Positions 17,886 to 26,485 of a stretch of 64,000 bases of DNA are shown piece by piece (positions within the stretch are counted from its first letter, which is position 1; each line of letters begins with the position of its first letter). Where the stretch lies: positions 23,407 to 87,406 of the forward strand of contig JAISHO010000025.1 in assembly GCA_031262485.1 (NCBI GenBank). The letters are read 5' to 3'. The DNA is from Propionibacteriaceae bacterium (GTDB lineage Bacteria > Actinomycetota > Actinomycetes > Propionibacteriales > Propionibacteriaceae). The notes beneath the pieces are model-generated. The model did no database searches and was not told the origin of the DNA. It saw only the letters and a program-made list of their open reading frames with translations. A program made the position numbers and the translations under genes.

Positions 17886-19379
17886 GTGAGGATCGACTGG
17901 CATGGGTTGAGAGCGCGCGTGTGGGTGGCGTTCGCCATCTTCTCCGTCGCCATCTTGGTCATCGTGGCGCTGCTCCAGTTCGTCTTCCTCAGCTTCTTCA
18001 ATGAGCGCATGAACATGCGGCAACTGCGAGACGTCGGTGATCAGATCAGTGCCGACATCGCCGCCGACGACACGGTTGGAACCTTGCAGGAGGCGTATTT
18101 CACCTTCGGGATCCCTTTCCGGCTGATGACGGAGTCGGGCGTCGCCTTGTGGAAATGCGGCGACATCCTCTCGACTGGTTTGAGCCCAGGCCCGCCCTGC
18201 CAACAGGAGATGCCGGATCGGGGGATGACCGAGGGTTTCATCGAATTGCGCAGCGAAGTCCTCGCCCATGGCGAACCGGTCGTTCAGATGGAGTCGCGCC
18301 AGATCGGCGACGCCTCGCTGGCGATCTATTTCGGGCCGGTCGATCTCACCGATGGCACCCGCTTGTATCTCTACGCTTCGCGCGCGGTGCCGGAGATCGA
18401 CTCGACGGTCGCGATGCTGCGAGGGCAATTCTTCATCATCGCGGCGATCGTCCTCGTCGGATCCCTCATCGGCGCTCACCTCATCTCGCGGCGGCTGACC
18501 GATCCGATCACAGGGTTGAACAAGACGGCTAGACGACTGGCCGAAGGCGATCTGACGGTGACGTTCGCCGGGCAAGGGTTGACGGAGACCGACCGGCTGG
18601 CCGAGACCCTCAATCATGCGACGACGCATATGCGGGAGACGGAGCGGAGCCGCAGCGATTTCGTCACCAACGTCACCCATGATCTCAAGACGCCGTTGAC
18701 GATCATCCAGTCCCACGCTGAGTTGATTCGTGACGTCTCCGGCGACAATCCGGCCAAGCGCACGGCCCACGCGCAGACGATCATCGACGAGGCGACCCGG
18801 ATGACAGGCATGGTCAACGAGGTGCTCGACTTGACGCGCCTGGAGTCCCTGGCGGCTGAGATGACGATGCGGCCGGTCGACCTGTCGGAACTGTTGAAGA
18901 CGGCGTTGTCGAGTTTCTCCGGGCTGGCTGACAACGAAGGCTATGTCATCACGACAGACATCGAGGCCGGCCTGACCGTCATCGGTGATGAGCACTACCT
19001 CAACCGAGTTTTTTACAACCTCATCGGCAATGCCATCAACTACACCGGGGACAACAAGTGGATTGGGGTTCGTTTGCGTCACTTGGGCTCCGTCGTCCGC
19101 TTCGAAGTCTCCGACACCGGCCCCGGCATCCCCTCCGACCAACTCGATGGGATCTGGGATCGTTACGCCACCTCACCGGACACCCACCGCCGTGGCATCG
19201 TCGGCTCGGGGATCGGGCTGTCGATCGTCCGCCGTGTCATCGAGCGCCATCACGGGCGGATGGGAGTGGTGAGCGAGCCGGGCAAAGGCTCGACGTTCTG
19301 GTTCGATCTCGCCCTCGCCCCGCTCCCGGCGCCGGTCGCGTCAGAGGCCGCCTCTGAGAGCGCTTCCGTGAGGAATTAA
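17886..19379 (+). CDS. Membrane sensor histidine kinase
   Basis: 497 residues with a GTG start 7 bases after the response regulator stop. TM1 is at about 12-37, an extracellular sensor loop at 38-180 (with Cys91 and Cys105, possibly a disulphide), and TM2 at about 181-200. HAMP covers 201-253 and HisKA follows with the phospho-acceptor His265 in VTHDLKTPL. The ATP-binding lid has NLIGNAINYT (N box), DTGPGIP (G1) and GSGIGLSIV (G2). It phosphorylates the adjacent regulator. The signal is not identifiable from the sensor loop. Confidence 0.95.
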   Translation: MRIDWHGLRARVWVAFAIFSVAILVIVALLQFVFLSFFNERMNMRQLRDVGDQISADIAADDTVGTLQEAYFTFGIPFRLMTESGVALWKCGDILSTGLSPGPPCQQEMPDRGMTEGFIELRSEVLAHGEPVVQMESRQIGDASLAIYFGPVDLTDGTRLYLYASRAVPEIDSTVAMLRGQFFIIAAIVLVGSLIGAHLISRRLTDPITGLNKTARRLAEGDLTVTFAGQGLTETDRLAETLNHATTHMRETERSRSDFVTNVTHDLKTPLTIIQSHAELIRDVSGDNPAKRTAHAQTIIDEATRMTGMVNEVLDLTRLESLAAEMTMRPVDLSELLKTALSSFSGLADNEGYVITTDIEAGLTVIGDEHYLNRVFYNLIGNAINYTGDNKWIGVRLRHLGSVVRFEVSDTGPGIPSDQLDGIWDRYATSPDTHRRGIVGSGIGLSIVRRVIERHHGRMGVVSEPGKGSTFWFDLALAPLPAPVASEAASESASVRN

Positions 19380-19559
19380 GAATTTGGCAAGAATTCATCC
19401 TTATCAGTCGAATTCCACAGAAGGGATGAGGCGTGAAAAGATATGGTCATCTTGGCAGCGGCCAAGGCGCTGGATCATCACGGGACCGGCGCGCGCGATG
19501 TCGCGCCGTGACGATGGACGTCCTCGTTCGGTTCTGACTCACTCGATAAGGTTCTAGAT

Positions 19560-21269
19560 ATGGCAGAGAAGGATCGTGTCATCCGCGACCCGAAGGGCGC
19601 CCGTGGCGACTCCTTCGAGTCGTTGCGCGAACCCTTGCCCGTCAAGAAAAAGCGGACTCCGGCCACGACGACGAATGCGACCGCCTATGGTTCGTCGACG
19701 TCGCGCCCCGCCAAGGCGCCGTCCCCCTCCTTGTCCTCCTCGACCCCCCGCCAGGAACGGCCCTTGACGGCCGCCCAGGCGGCGGCGCGAGCCCGCAACA
19801 TCAATGCGGCGACGAAGTCGTCGCGGAAATCCCCCAAGTCGACGAGGAACGCGAAGAGCGTCAAGAAAGCCCAGAACGCTAGGTCTGGGAAGTCCGCGAA
19901 GAGCTCGAAACAGAACGCGAAGAAGCTCGCAGCGGCGAAGTCGGCGACAGTCGCCGCTGCGACGGCGGCGCCGCTCACCGCTGAGAAGCTGGCCTCGCTT
20001 CCCCCGCCGACACCCAAACCGCGCCACGCCGTGCGTGCCACCCGAGCCACGGCGACGGCGACGAAGACAGCGAAGCACCGGCGCGGGGTCAAGATCACCA
20101 TCATCGCCGTATGCGCCATCCTCGTCCTCACCATCGCCGGCATCGTGGCGCTGGTGTGGAGCCTCAATGAACGGCTCAACGACCTCGACATCGGCGACTT
20201 GCTCGGCGGGGACCGTCCCGCCTCGGCCTCCGCCTCGTCGACCGTCCGCAATCCGGGCGATCCCTTCTCCGGGCGGGCCGTCAACATCGTCGTCATGGGC
20301 ACTGACTCGCGCCAAGGCGCCGCCGGGGCCTACTCGGGCGACGGCGACGAGGTCGAGGGGATGAGGGCCGACACCACCTTCATCGCCCACATCTCAGCCG
20401 ACCGCACACGTGTCGACGCGCTCTCGATCCCCCGCGACACCTTCATCACGATCCCCGAATGTGTGTTGCCGGATGGGGAGTTGGTGCCGGAGGCCGGCTG
20501 GACCGAGCAGGGCTTCAACGCCGCTTTCGCATCGGGGGCGTTCACCGGCGACGTCGGAGCGGGGGCCGCTTGCGCCATCCGGGCGATCGAGGAGATGACG
20601 GATGTACGGATGGATGGTTTCGTCGTCGTCGATTTCGCCGGCTTCGCCCAGATCGTCGACGCGATCGGCGGGGTCGACATCTGCTTGAGCGAGGCGATCG
20701 ACTCGCCCGACGCCGACAACCTCGTCCTGCCGGCCGGATTCAACCACCTCACCGGCGCCTTGGCCACGCAGTACGCCCGGGCCCGCACCGGCGACGGCAC
20801 GGGCGACGGCTCCGATTTGGGTCGGATCGACCGGCAGCAGGTTCTCTTCACCGCGATCGCCCGCAAGGCCCTCTCGCTCAACATCGTCTCCGACTTCCCC
20901 AAGCTGTACGACTTCATCGGCTCGGTCATGGACGCCGTCACCACCGACATCGGCGGCATCGCCGATCTGGCCGGGTTCGCCTACTCGTTGCGCAACCTCG
21001 ACATGGCGGAGATCAATTTCTACACCGTCCCCATCACCGACGCGTGGGACGGCGCCCACGTCGAGCTTGAGACGGAGGAGGCCGCCCCCTTCTTCGAGGC
21101 GCTCAGCACCGACGTGCCCATGGCGACGGCGGTGACGCCCGACGAAGACGTCCACCACAATTCCGATGTCAACGGGTTCGAGCCGGTCGAGCCGACCTCG
21201 AGCGTCATGCCGACCTGGGAACCGCCCGATCCTGACGCCACCGTCTCGATCGACCCGCGTTGCCAGTGA
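19560..21269 (+). CDS. LytR-CpsA-Psr family envelope glycopolymer ligase with long basic N-terminus
   Basis: 569 residues. Residues 1-175 form an unusually long cytoplasmic tail rich in Lys, Ala, Ser and Pro, resembling histone H1 tails (for example KSVKKAQNARSGKSAKSSKQ). One membrane helix lies at about 177-201. The extracellular LCP domain covers about 240-490, with GTDSR (247-251), RADTTFIAHIS, ALSIPRDTFI and YARARTGDGTGDGSDLGRID, R-QQ. LCP proteins attach glycopolymers to peptidoglycan from polyprenyl-phosphate carriers. Extracellular cysteines may pair. The gene follows the two-component system by 180 bases, so control by it is plausible but unproven. AAGG precedes the ATG. Confidence 0.93.
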   Translation: MAEKDRVIRDPKGARGDSFESLREPLPVKKKRTPATTTNATAYGSSTSRPAKAPSPSLSSSTPRQERPLTAAQAAARARNINAATKSSRKSPKSTRNAKSVKKAQNARSGKSAKSSKQNAKKLAAAKSATVAAATAAPLTAEKLASLPPPTPKPRHAVRATRATATATKTAKHRRGVKITIIAVCAILVLTIAGIVALVWSLNERLNDLDIGDLLGGDRPASASASSTVRNPGDPFSGRAVNIVVMGTDSRQGAAGAYSGDGDEVEGMRADTTFIAHISADRTRVDALSIPRDTFITIPECVLPDGELVPEAGWTEQGFNAAFASGAFTGDVGAGAACAIRAIEEMTDVRMDGFVVVDFAGFAQIVDAIGGVDICLSEAIDSPDADNLVLPAGFNHLTGALATQYARARTGDGTGDGSDLGRIDRQQVLFTAIARKALSLNIVSDFPKLYDFIGSVMDAVTTDIGGIADLAGFAYSLRNLDMAEINFYTVPITDAWDGAHVELETEEAAPFFEALSTDVPMATAVTPDEDVHHNSDVNGFEPVEPTSSVMPTWEPPDPDATVSIDPRCQ

Positions 21270-21383
21270 ACCCGCTCATCCCAGAGACCCGGGCCACCAG
21301 TGGGAGGTCCACCGGCTTCGCGGTTCGCGTGCGGTCCCGATGGTGTTGGAGATCCTCATGAGACGGTGATGACTCACGGATGA

Positions 21384-22673
21384 TCACACGAGGAAGCGAT
21401 AGAACGGTCCCGTCGGGTCGATCGGTTCGACGGTCAGCGGTGAGGTGGCGATCCGGTCGAGCAGGCCGGGGAGATCGGCTGGGTCGCCCAATTCGAGGCC
21501 GACGAGGGCGGGGCCGAGTTCCCGGTTCGATTTCTTCGTGTATTCGAACAGGGCGATGTCGTCGTCCGGCCCGAGGACGCCGTCGAGGAAACGGCGCAGA
21601 GCCCCTGGCTCCTGCGGAAAACTGACGAGGAAATAGTGTTTTCTTCCCTCGTGGACGAGGGAGCGCTCGACGATCTCGGAATAGCGCGAGACATCGTTGT
21701 TGCCGCCGGAGAGGACGGCGACGACGGTGGCTCCCTGAGGCAAGGAGATCGCGTGATCCTCGCCGGGAGCGGCGGATGATCCGATCAGCCCCGTGGCCAA
21801 GGCGGTGGGGGTGAGCGCGCCGGCCGGTTCGGCGATGATGCCCTCGACTTGATAGAGGTTGAGCATCTCGGTGCAGACCGCCCCCTCGTCTACGGAGACG
21901 AAGTCGGCTCCGGCGTCGCGCACGATGGCGTAGGGCAGTTCTCCCATGCGGCGCACAGCCGCTCCATCGACGAAGGTGTCGAGGTGGGGCAGGTCAACGG
22001 GCCCTCCGGCGGCCAACGCGGCTGCGGCGGAGGCGGCCCCGGCCGGTTCGACGCCGATGACGCGAGTCGAAGGGGAGAATTGGCCGAGCCAGGCGATGAG
22101 CCCGCCGATGAGTCCGCCGCCGCCGACCGGCGCGATGACGGCGTCGGGCGCGCGCCCGAGGTCCTCGACGATTTCCGGGGCGATCGTGCCTTGCCCGGCG
22201 ATGGTGCGCGGGTCGTCGAAGGCAGGGACGAGCGTCGCCCCGCGCTCTGCGGCGATCCGTTCCGAGGCGGCTTTGGCCTCGTCGTAGGTGTCGCCAGTGA
22301 CGACGACCTCGACCCGCTCCCCACCCAGGGCGCGGATCCGGTCGCGTTTCTGGCGGGGCGTCGTCGCCGGCACGACGACGGCCCCGTCGATCCCTAAGTG
22401 GCGGCAAGCGTAGGCGACCCCCTGGCCGTGGTTGCCGGCCGAAGCGCACACGACTCCGGCGCTCCTGCGTTCCTCGGGCAACTGGGCCATGAGGTTGTAG
22501 GCGCCACGCAGTTTGTACGAGCGGACCGGTTGGAGGTCCTCGCGTTTGAGCCAGACGTTCAGCCCTGTCGCCTCACTGAGGCGGTCATTGAATTGCAGCG
22601 GCGTCCGTCGAACGACATTGTGGAGGCGCAACGCGGCGCCCACGACATCGGCCCCGGTGGGAATGGTGTTCAC
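21384..22673 (-). CDS. ilvA: Threonine ammonia-lyase (threonine deaminase)
   Basis: 429 residues with a GTG start. This PLP enzyme converts threonine to 2-oxobutyrate, the first step to isoleucine. The PLP lysine is Lys54 in RSYKLRGAYN. The PLP-phosphate loop is PVGGGGLIGG, and the substrate loop is CASAGNHGQGVAYA. The last 90 residues (HYFLVSFPQEPGALRRFLDG) form a single ACT-like regulatory domain, as in the shorter biosynthetic IlvA of Gram-positives. In propionibacteria 2-oxobutyrate may also be fermented to propionate; that link is inference. It is convergent with the LCP gene and divergent from rmuC. Confidence 0.95.
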   Translation of the reverse strand: MNTIPTGADVVGAALRLHNVVRRTPLQFNDRLSEATGLNVWLKREDLQPVRSYKLRGAYNLMAQLPEERRSAGVVCASAGNHGQGVAYACRHLGIDGAVVVPATTPRQKRDRIRALGGERVEVVVTGDTYDEAKAASERIAAERGATLVPAFDDPRTIAGQGTIAPEIVEDLGRAPDAVIAPVGGGGLIGGLIAWLGQFSPSTRVIGVEPAGAASAAAALAAGGPVDLPHLDTFVDGAAVRRMGELPYAIVRDAGADFVSVDEGAVCTEMLNLYQVEGIIAEPAGALTPTALATGLIGSSAAPGEDHAISLPQGATVVAVLSGGNNDVSRYSEIVERSLVHEGRKHYFLVSFPQEPGALRRFLDGVLGPDDDIALFEYTKKSNRELGPALVGLELGDPADLPGLLDRIATSPLTVEPIDPTGPFYRFLV

Positions 22674-22782
22674 TCAGGTCAGCATAGAACGCTCATTCCA
22701 TCTCTCCACCCAACAGAATATTTCTTGCTTCTCGGTGTGGTGGTCCGAACCGATGTCCGAGCTCTTTGGCAGGCTTCCCCAC

Positions 22783-24150
22783 ATGAATGACATCGCTTGG
22801 ACCCTCCTCGTCATCGCCGTCGCGTTCGGCGCCGGCGGAACCCTCGGGTGGATCGTCGGACGGTTGCGGTTGAGACTCGCTGAGGCGGGGGCATCGGCCG
22901 AGGCGCGCGCCGAATCCGCTCGGTTCGAGATCGCCGCCGCTAAAGCCGAGGCTGAACGCGACTCGGCACTCGATCAAGCGGCCCAGTTGCGCGACGATCA
23001 CGAGGCCATGCTCCGTCATTACCAGGCCCTCTCCCAGGAGGCGTTGGACCGTCAGTCGAAGTCGCTGGAGGAATCGGCCGGTCAGCGGTTGGCCGCCACC
23101 GAGCGGCTCATGGCGCCGATGCGGGAGAGTGTGGAGAAACTCCAGACCCGCCTCACCGAGTTCGAGAAGGAACGGGCCGCCAGCGCCGCCGAGATGAGGA
23201 GCCAAGCCCATGCCGTGCAGTTGGCGGGGGAACGCTTGCGCCAGGAGACGACCTCGCTCGTCAACGCGTTGCGCCGTCCCCAGGTTCGCGGCACCTGGGG
23301 GGAGCTTCAACTGCGCCGGGTCGTCGAGATCGCCGGCATGGTGCCGTACTGCGATTTCATCGAGCAGGAGACGTCGTCGACCGACGAGCGCGCCATCCGA
23401 CCTGACCTGCGCGTCGAATTGTCGGGCGGCAAATTCGTCTACGTCGACGCCAAAACGCCGCTCGCGGCCTTCCTCGACGCTCAGGAGGCGTCCGATCCGG
23501 CCGCCCAGGAACGCGACTTGGCTCGGTTCGCGCGCCACGTCAAGGAACACGTCGACCTGCTCGCTCGCAAGGAGTATTGGAAGGCCGATCCCAACACCCC
23601 CGAATTCGTCGTCCTCTTCATCCCAGCCGAGGCGTTGGCCGCCACCGCGCTCGAACAAAGCCCTGATCTCATCGAATACGCCGCCTCGAAGAACATCATC
23701 CTCGCCACCCCGACGACGCTCATCGCCATGTTGCGCACGATCGCCCACTCGTGGAGCCAAACCGTTTTAGCGCAATCAGCCCGGGAGATCTCCTCGATCG
23801 GCCGGGAGCTTTACGAGCGTCTCGCCAAGTTCGGCGCCCACCTCGACCGTCTCGGCAAAGGACTCGAGGGGTCCGTCAAGGCGTATAACGACGCTGTCGG
23901 CTCCCTGGAATCCCGGGTGCTCGTCTCCGCGCGGCGGCCGCGCGATCTGCGCGTCAGCGACGACGACCTCGCCACCCCCACTGTCGTCACGGGGACTCCG
24001 CGCCCTCTCGCCAGCCCCGAATTGACTCAAGCCACCGCTGAGGCCGATGCCCTCCTCAGCTACCGACACCCGTTCTCCGAGACCTCGGGGGTCGGAGACG
24101 ACGGCCCCTCGATGGCTCAGAAAACCGCGCTCGCCGCCGTCGAACGGTGA
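22783..24150 (+). CDS. rmuC: DNA recombination protein RmuC homologue
   Basis: 455 residues from the ATG at 22783. A single N-terminal membrane helix (about 5-25) is followed by a long Ala/Glu/Arg coiled coil (about 30-170) and the RmuC nuclease-like domain. That domain has RGTWGELQLRRVVEIAGM, RPDLRVELSGGKFVYVDAKTP and FVVLFIPAEALAATALEQ. The D..V...(VDAKTP) pattern matches the PD-(D/E)XK-like core proposed for RmuC, which limits inversions at short repeats. The ORF can be extended upstream but the added region overlaps the ilvA promoter and has no homology. Confidence 0.93.
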   Translation: MNDIAWTLLVIAVAFGAGGTLGWIVGRLRLRLAEAGASAEARAESARFEIAAAKAEAERDSALDQAAQLRDDHEAMLRHYQALSQEALDRQSKSLEESAGQRLAATERLMAPMRESVEKLQTRLTEFEKERAASAAEMRSQAHAVQLAGERLRQETTSLVNALRRPQVRGTWGELQLRRVVEIAGMVPYCDFIEQETSSTDERAIRPDLRVELSGGKFVYVDAKTPLAAFLDAQEASDPAAQERDLARFARHVKEHVDLLARKEYWKADPNTPEFVVLFIPAEALAATALEQSPDLIEYAASKNIILATPTTLIAMLRTIAHSWSQTVLAQSAREISSIGRELYERLAKFGAHLDRLGKGLEGSVKAYNDAVGSLESRVLVSARRPRDLRVSDDDLATPTVVTGTPRPLASPELTQATAEADALLSYRHPFSETSGVGDDGPSMAQKTALAAVER

Positions 24151-24233
24151 ACTGACGTTCCCCCAAGCGCACAACGCATGCTTCGGTGGCCGCCTGGCGA
24201 TCAGCGGCTTTCACTGACGTTCCCCAAGCGCAC
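24151..24233 (+). repeat. Two direct copies of a 21-22-base sequence
   Basis: ACTGACGTTCCCC(C)AAGCGCAC occurs at 24151-24172 and 24213-24233, 62 bases apart, right after the rmuC stop (24150). The second copy abuts the terminator stem. Confidence 0.7.
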
Positions 24234-24269
24234 GGCGTGGGCGAGGAGAATTCCCTCCGCGCCCACGCC
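24234..24269. terminator. Bidirectional terminator, rmuC and nitroreductase
   Basis: A perfect 10-bp stem, GGCGTGGGCG with CGCCCACGCC, is extended by an inner GGAG/CTCC pairing. It sits 13 bases from the nitroreductase stop. Confidence 0.8.
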
Positions 24270-24282
24270 GATGATGAGAATG

Positions 24283-24849
24283 TCAGCCGGTGATCATCGA
24301 TATCTTGTCGAAATCCGGGGTGTGCGGCGCTCGCGGCGTCTCACCCTCGTAGCCGAGAAGGATGCCAAGACCGAAGTGATACCCCTCGGGGAAACCGAGG
24401 CGCTTCTCCCACGCGTCGCCGTCGGGCTCACGGAAGAGCGCCCCGGACATCGCGGTGATGCACGAGTTGACGCCGAGCGACGCGGCGGCCAGCACGATAT
24501 GCGAGGCGACGATCCCGGTGTCGAGTTCGGTGGGGAAACTATCCTTCGAGGGTTGGGCGGCGATGAAGACGACGGCGGGGGCGTCGTAGAAGAAACGACC
24601 GCCGCGGCTCATGATGCGCTCGTACCCGGCTGGATCGCAATCCTTGAGCTTCACCATGCCGACGTCGTTCATCTCTAAGAGCAACGCCGGATCGGTGATG
24701 ACGATGATCCGCCAGAACTGCCGGTTGACGGCGCTCGGCGCCATGACCGCCGCCTCAGCGATCTGACGCAACACCTGCGGGTCGACTGGTCGATCCGCGT
24801 ACCGCCGGCACGAATACCGGCTCTTGATGACATCCAACGTCTCCGTCAT
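24283..24849 (-). CDS. Nitroreductase family FMN-dependent oxidoreductase
   Basis: 188 residues. The start TLDVIKSRYSCRRYADRPVD carries the conserved FMN-binding SRYSCRRY pattern. MAPSAVNRQFWRIIVI follows, and the C-terminal FGLGILLGYEGETPRAP ends the fold. It is an NAD(P)H-dependent flavoenzyme. The physiological substrate is not predictable. ATG at 24849 follows AAGGAG with ideal spacing, which rejects the longer ORF. It is divergent from a GNAT gene. Confidence 0.9.
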   Translation of the reverse strand: MTETLDVIKSRYSCRRYADRPVDPQVLRQIAEAAVMAPSAVNRQFWRIIVITDPALLLEMNDVGMVKLKDCDPAGYERIMSRGGRFFYDAPAVVFIAAQPSKDSFPTELDTGIVASHIVLAAASLGVNSCITAMSGALFREPDGDAWEKRLGFPEGYHFGLGILLGYEGETPRAPHTPDFDKISMITG

Positions 24850-25000
24850 GGATTCTCCTTGATCTTCGCTGATGGGGGTTCGACCGCCCGCGCCGCCCCG
24901 GTCTGATGCGTGAGGCTGGGCTACGATCGCCACGGATTCACGATACGGCATTCCTCTTGCGATGAGAGGAATAGTTCGGCGACGACCCGAAGGAGACGAC

Positions 25001-25582
25001 GTGCTGCCCGACGACCACGACGACCACCCCGACGAGACGGCGGCTTCCCTCGCCTTCGCTATCGCCACAACCTCCGACGTTCAGGCGATCGTCGCTCTCG
25101 TCAACCGGGCCTACTCCCACCACCCCGGGGCGAAAGGGTGGGTCGGCGATCGGGCTTTCCAAGACGCCGAGCGCGCCGACGAGGCCGAGGTCACCGAATT
25201 GATCACGACCCCCGACAGCCTCATGCTGTTGGGCCGTCACGGCTCGCGACTCGTCTCCTGTTGTTCGCTCTCCCATGTCGGTCAGACCGCCCATCTCGGG
25301 CTCTTCGCCGTCGACCCCGACCTCCAAAGCCAAGGCCTGGGTCGGGCCACCTTGACCGCAGCGGAACAGTTCGCCGCCACGACCTGGCTAGCCGAGCGCA
25401 TGGATATCGAGGTGATGGCCCACCACGAGCCCGTCTTGCGTTGGTACGAGCGGACCGGCTACATCCTCACCGGCGAGCAGTCGTATTACGTCGAACGCTC
25501 CGGCCGCCGGGCCGCCACATTGCTGGGGATGAGCAAGACACTTGTCAAGGGGGCCGTTGGAGGTCGACTCTTCCAGCGATGA
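25001..25582 (+). CDS. GNAT family N-acetyltransferase
   Basis: 193 residues. The start is taken at the GTG at 25001 because AAGGAG lies 5 bases upstream; an ATG 39 bases earlier has no such site. The acetyl-CoA motif A is LGLFAVDPDLQSQGLGRATL (Q-x-x-G-x-G/A), and motif B includes VLRWYERTGYILTGE. The N-terminal 20 residues are Asp/His-rich. The substrate is unknown. It transcribes away from the nitroreductase, sharing a 151-base promoter region. Confidence 0.88.
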   Translation: MLPDDHDDHPDETAASLAFAIATTSDVQAIVALVNRAYSHHPGAKGWVGDRAFQDAERADEAEVTELITTPDSLMLLGRHGSRLVSCCSLSHVGQTAHLGLFAVDPDLQSQGLGRATLTAAEQFAATTWLAERMDIEVMAHHEPVLRWYERTGYILTGEQSYYVERSGRRAATLLGMSKTLVKGAVGGRLFQR

Positions 25583-25615
25583 GCTCGTACGACGGGATTG
25601 AGCACTTCGAGAAAT

Positions 25616-25673
25616 ACTTACCACTTTACTTACCACTTGACTTAACACGGTGGTAAGTCGAGTGGTAAGTAAA
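25616..25673. repeat. AT-rich 20-bp hairpin with flanking direct repeats
   Basis: TTTACTTACCACTTGACTTA (25625-25644) pairs with 25654-25673 around a 9-base loop; the only irregularity is one G-T wobble. ACTTACCACTT occurs twice in tandem, at 25616-25626 and 25628-25638. The stretch up to about 25700 is very AT-rich for this genome. The 238-base gap (25583-25820) holds no supported gene. It may be the terminator of the upstream GNAT gene (stop at 25582). Confidence 0.75.
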
Positions 25674-25820
25674 TAGACCTTACTGATTATTATTTATTGC
25701 GCTCGTCCATCTCTTTTCCTTGTCAAAAAGAGTGGGGACTATGATCCGTGGGTCATATGAAACTATCATTGTCATCCTTGATTCGCCCCTGTCACACTCG
25801 CAGGAGTAAGTTCCAGATGC

Positions 25821-26384
25821 ATGTTTGAACACCGCATCGACGAGAATTTGGGGCTGCGGCCTGTCACCATCCTCGACGCTGAGGAGGTCTATGCCGTCAT
25901 GGATCGCAACCGGGAGCATCTGCGGCGGTGGTTGCCGTTCGCGGATATCGCCAGTGTTGAGGACGAGCGGGCTGCGATCGCGGTGCAGGCCCAACGGTGG
26001 GCGGAGCTGAGGTCGCTCATGGCGGTGTTGGTGCTTGACGGGAAGATCATCGGGTCGGCGGGGTTGCCGACGATCAACCGGGAGACGAAGTCGATCGAGA
26101 TCGGCTATTGGCTCGACGAGGCGCACACCGGCAAGGGGTATGTCACGAAGACGGTGCGGGTCTTGGAGCGGATGGCGTTCGAGGAATTGGGCGCCGAACG
26201 AGTCCACATCGGCGCGTCGGTGCACAATGCCCGTTCGCGGGCGGTGGCGGAGCGGCTCGGGTACAAGCTCGAGGGGATCATTCGCCAGGCGATCGTCATC
26301 AATCCGGACGGCGATGTCACCGATGAGGCTTTGTACGGACTCCTCAAGAGCGAATGGATTCAGCGGGAGGAAGCCGCCGTCTGA
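25821..26384 (+). CDS. RimJ/RimL-type GNAT acetyltransferase
   Basis: 187 residues, resembling the RimL branch that acetylates ribosomal protein or other N-terminal amines. The start LRPVTILDAEEVYAVMDRNR and then HLRRWLPF matches the family. IEIGYWLDEAHTGKGYVTKT is the acetyl-CoA loop, and NARSRAVAERLGYKLEGIIR is the C-terminal signature. The true substrate may be any small molecule or peptide. An AGGAG lies 14 bases upstream, rather far. An overlapping ATG just before is out of frame. Confidence 0.9.
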   Translation: MFEHRIDENLGLRPVTILDAEEVYAVMDRNREHLRRWLPFADIASVEDERAAIAVQAQRWAELRSLMAVLVLDGKIIGSAGLPTINRETKSIEIGYWLDEAHTGKGYVTKTVRVLERMAFEELGAERVHIGASVHNARSRAVAERLGYKLEGIIRQAIVINPDGDVTDEALYGLLKSEWIQREEAAV

Positions 26385-26485
26385 GAGCGCTGGCCGGTCG
26401 ATCTGGCCGACGGTCGTTTCGAAGAGGGGTATCGTCCGCATAGGTCGCACCGATGAGCGGCTACGAATGACGAAGGGCGTGCATC

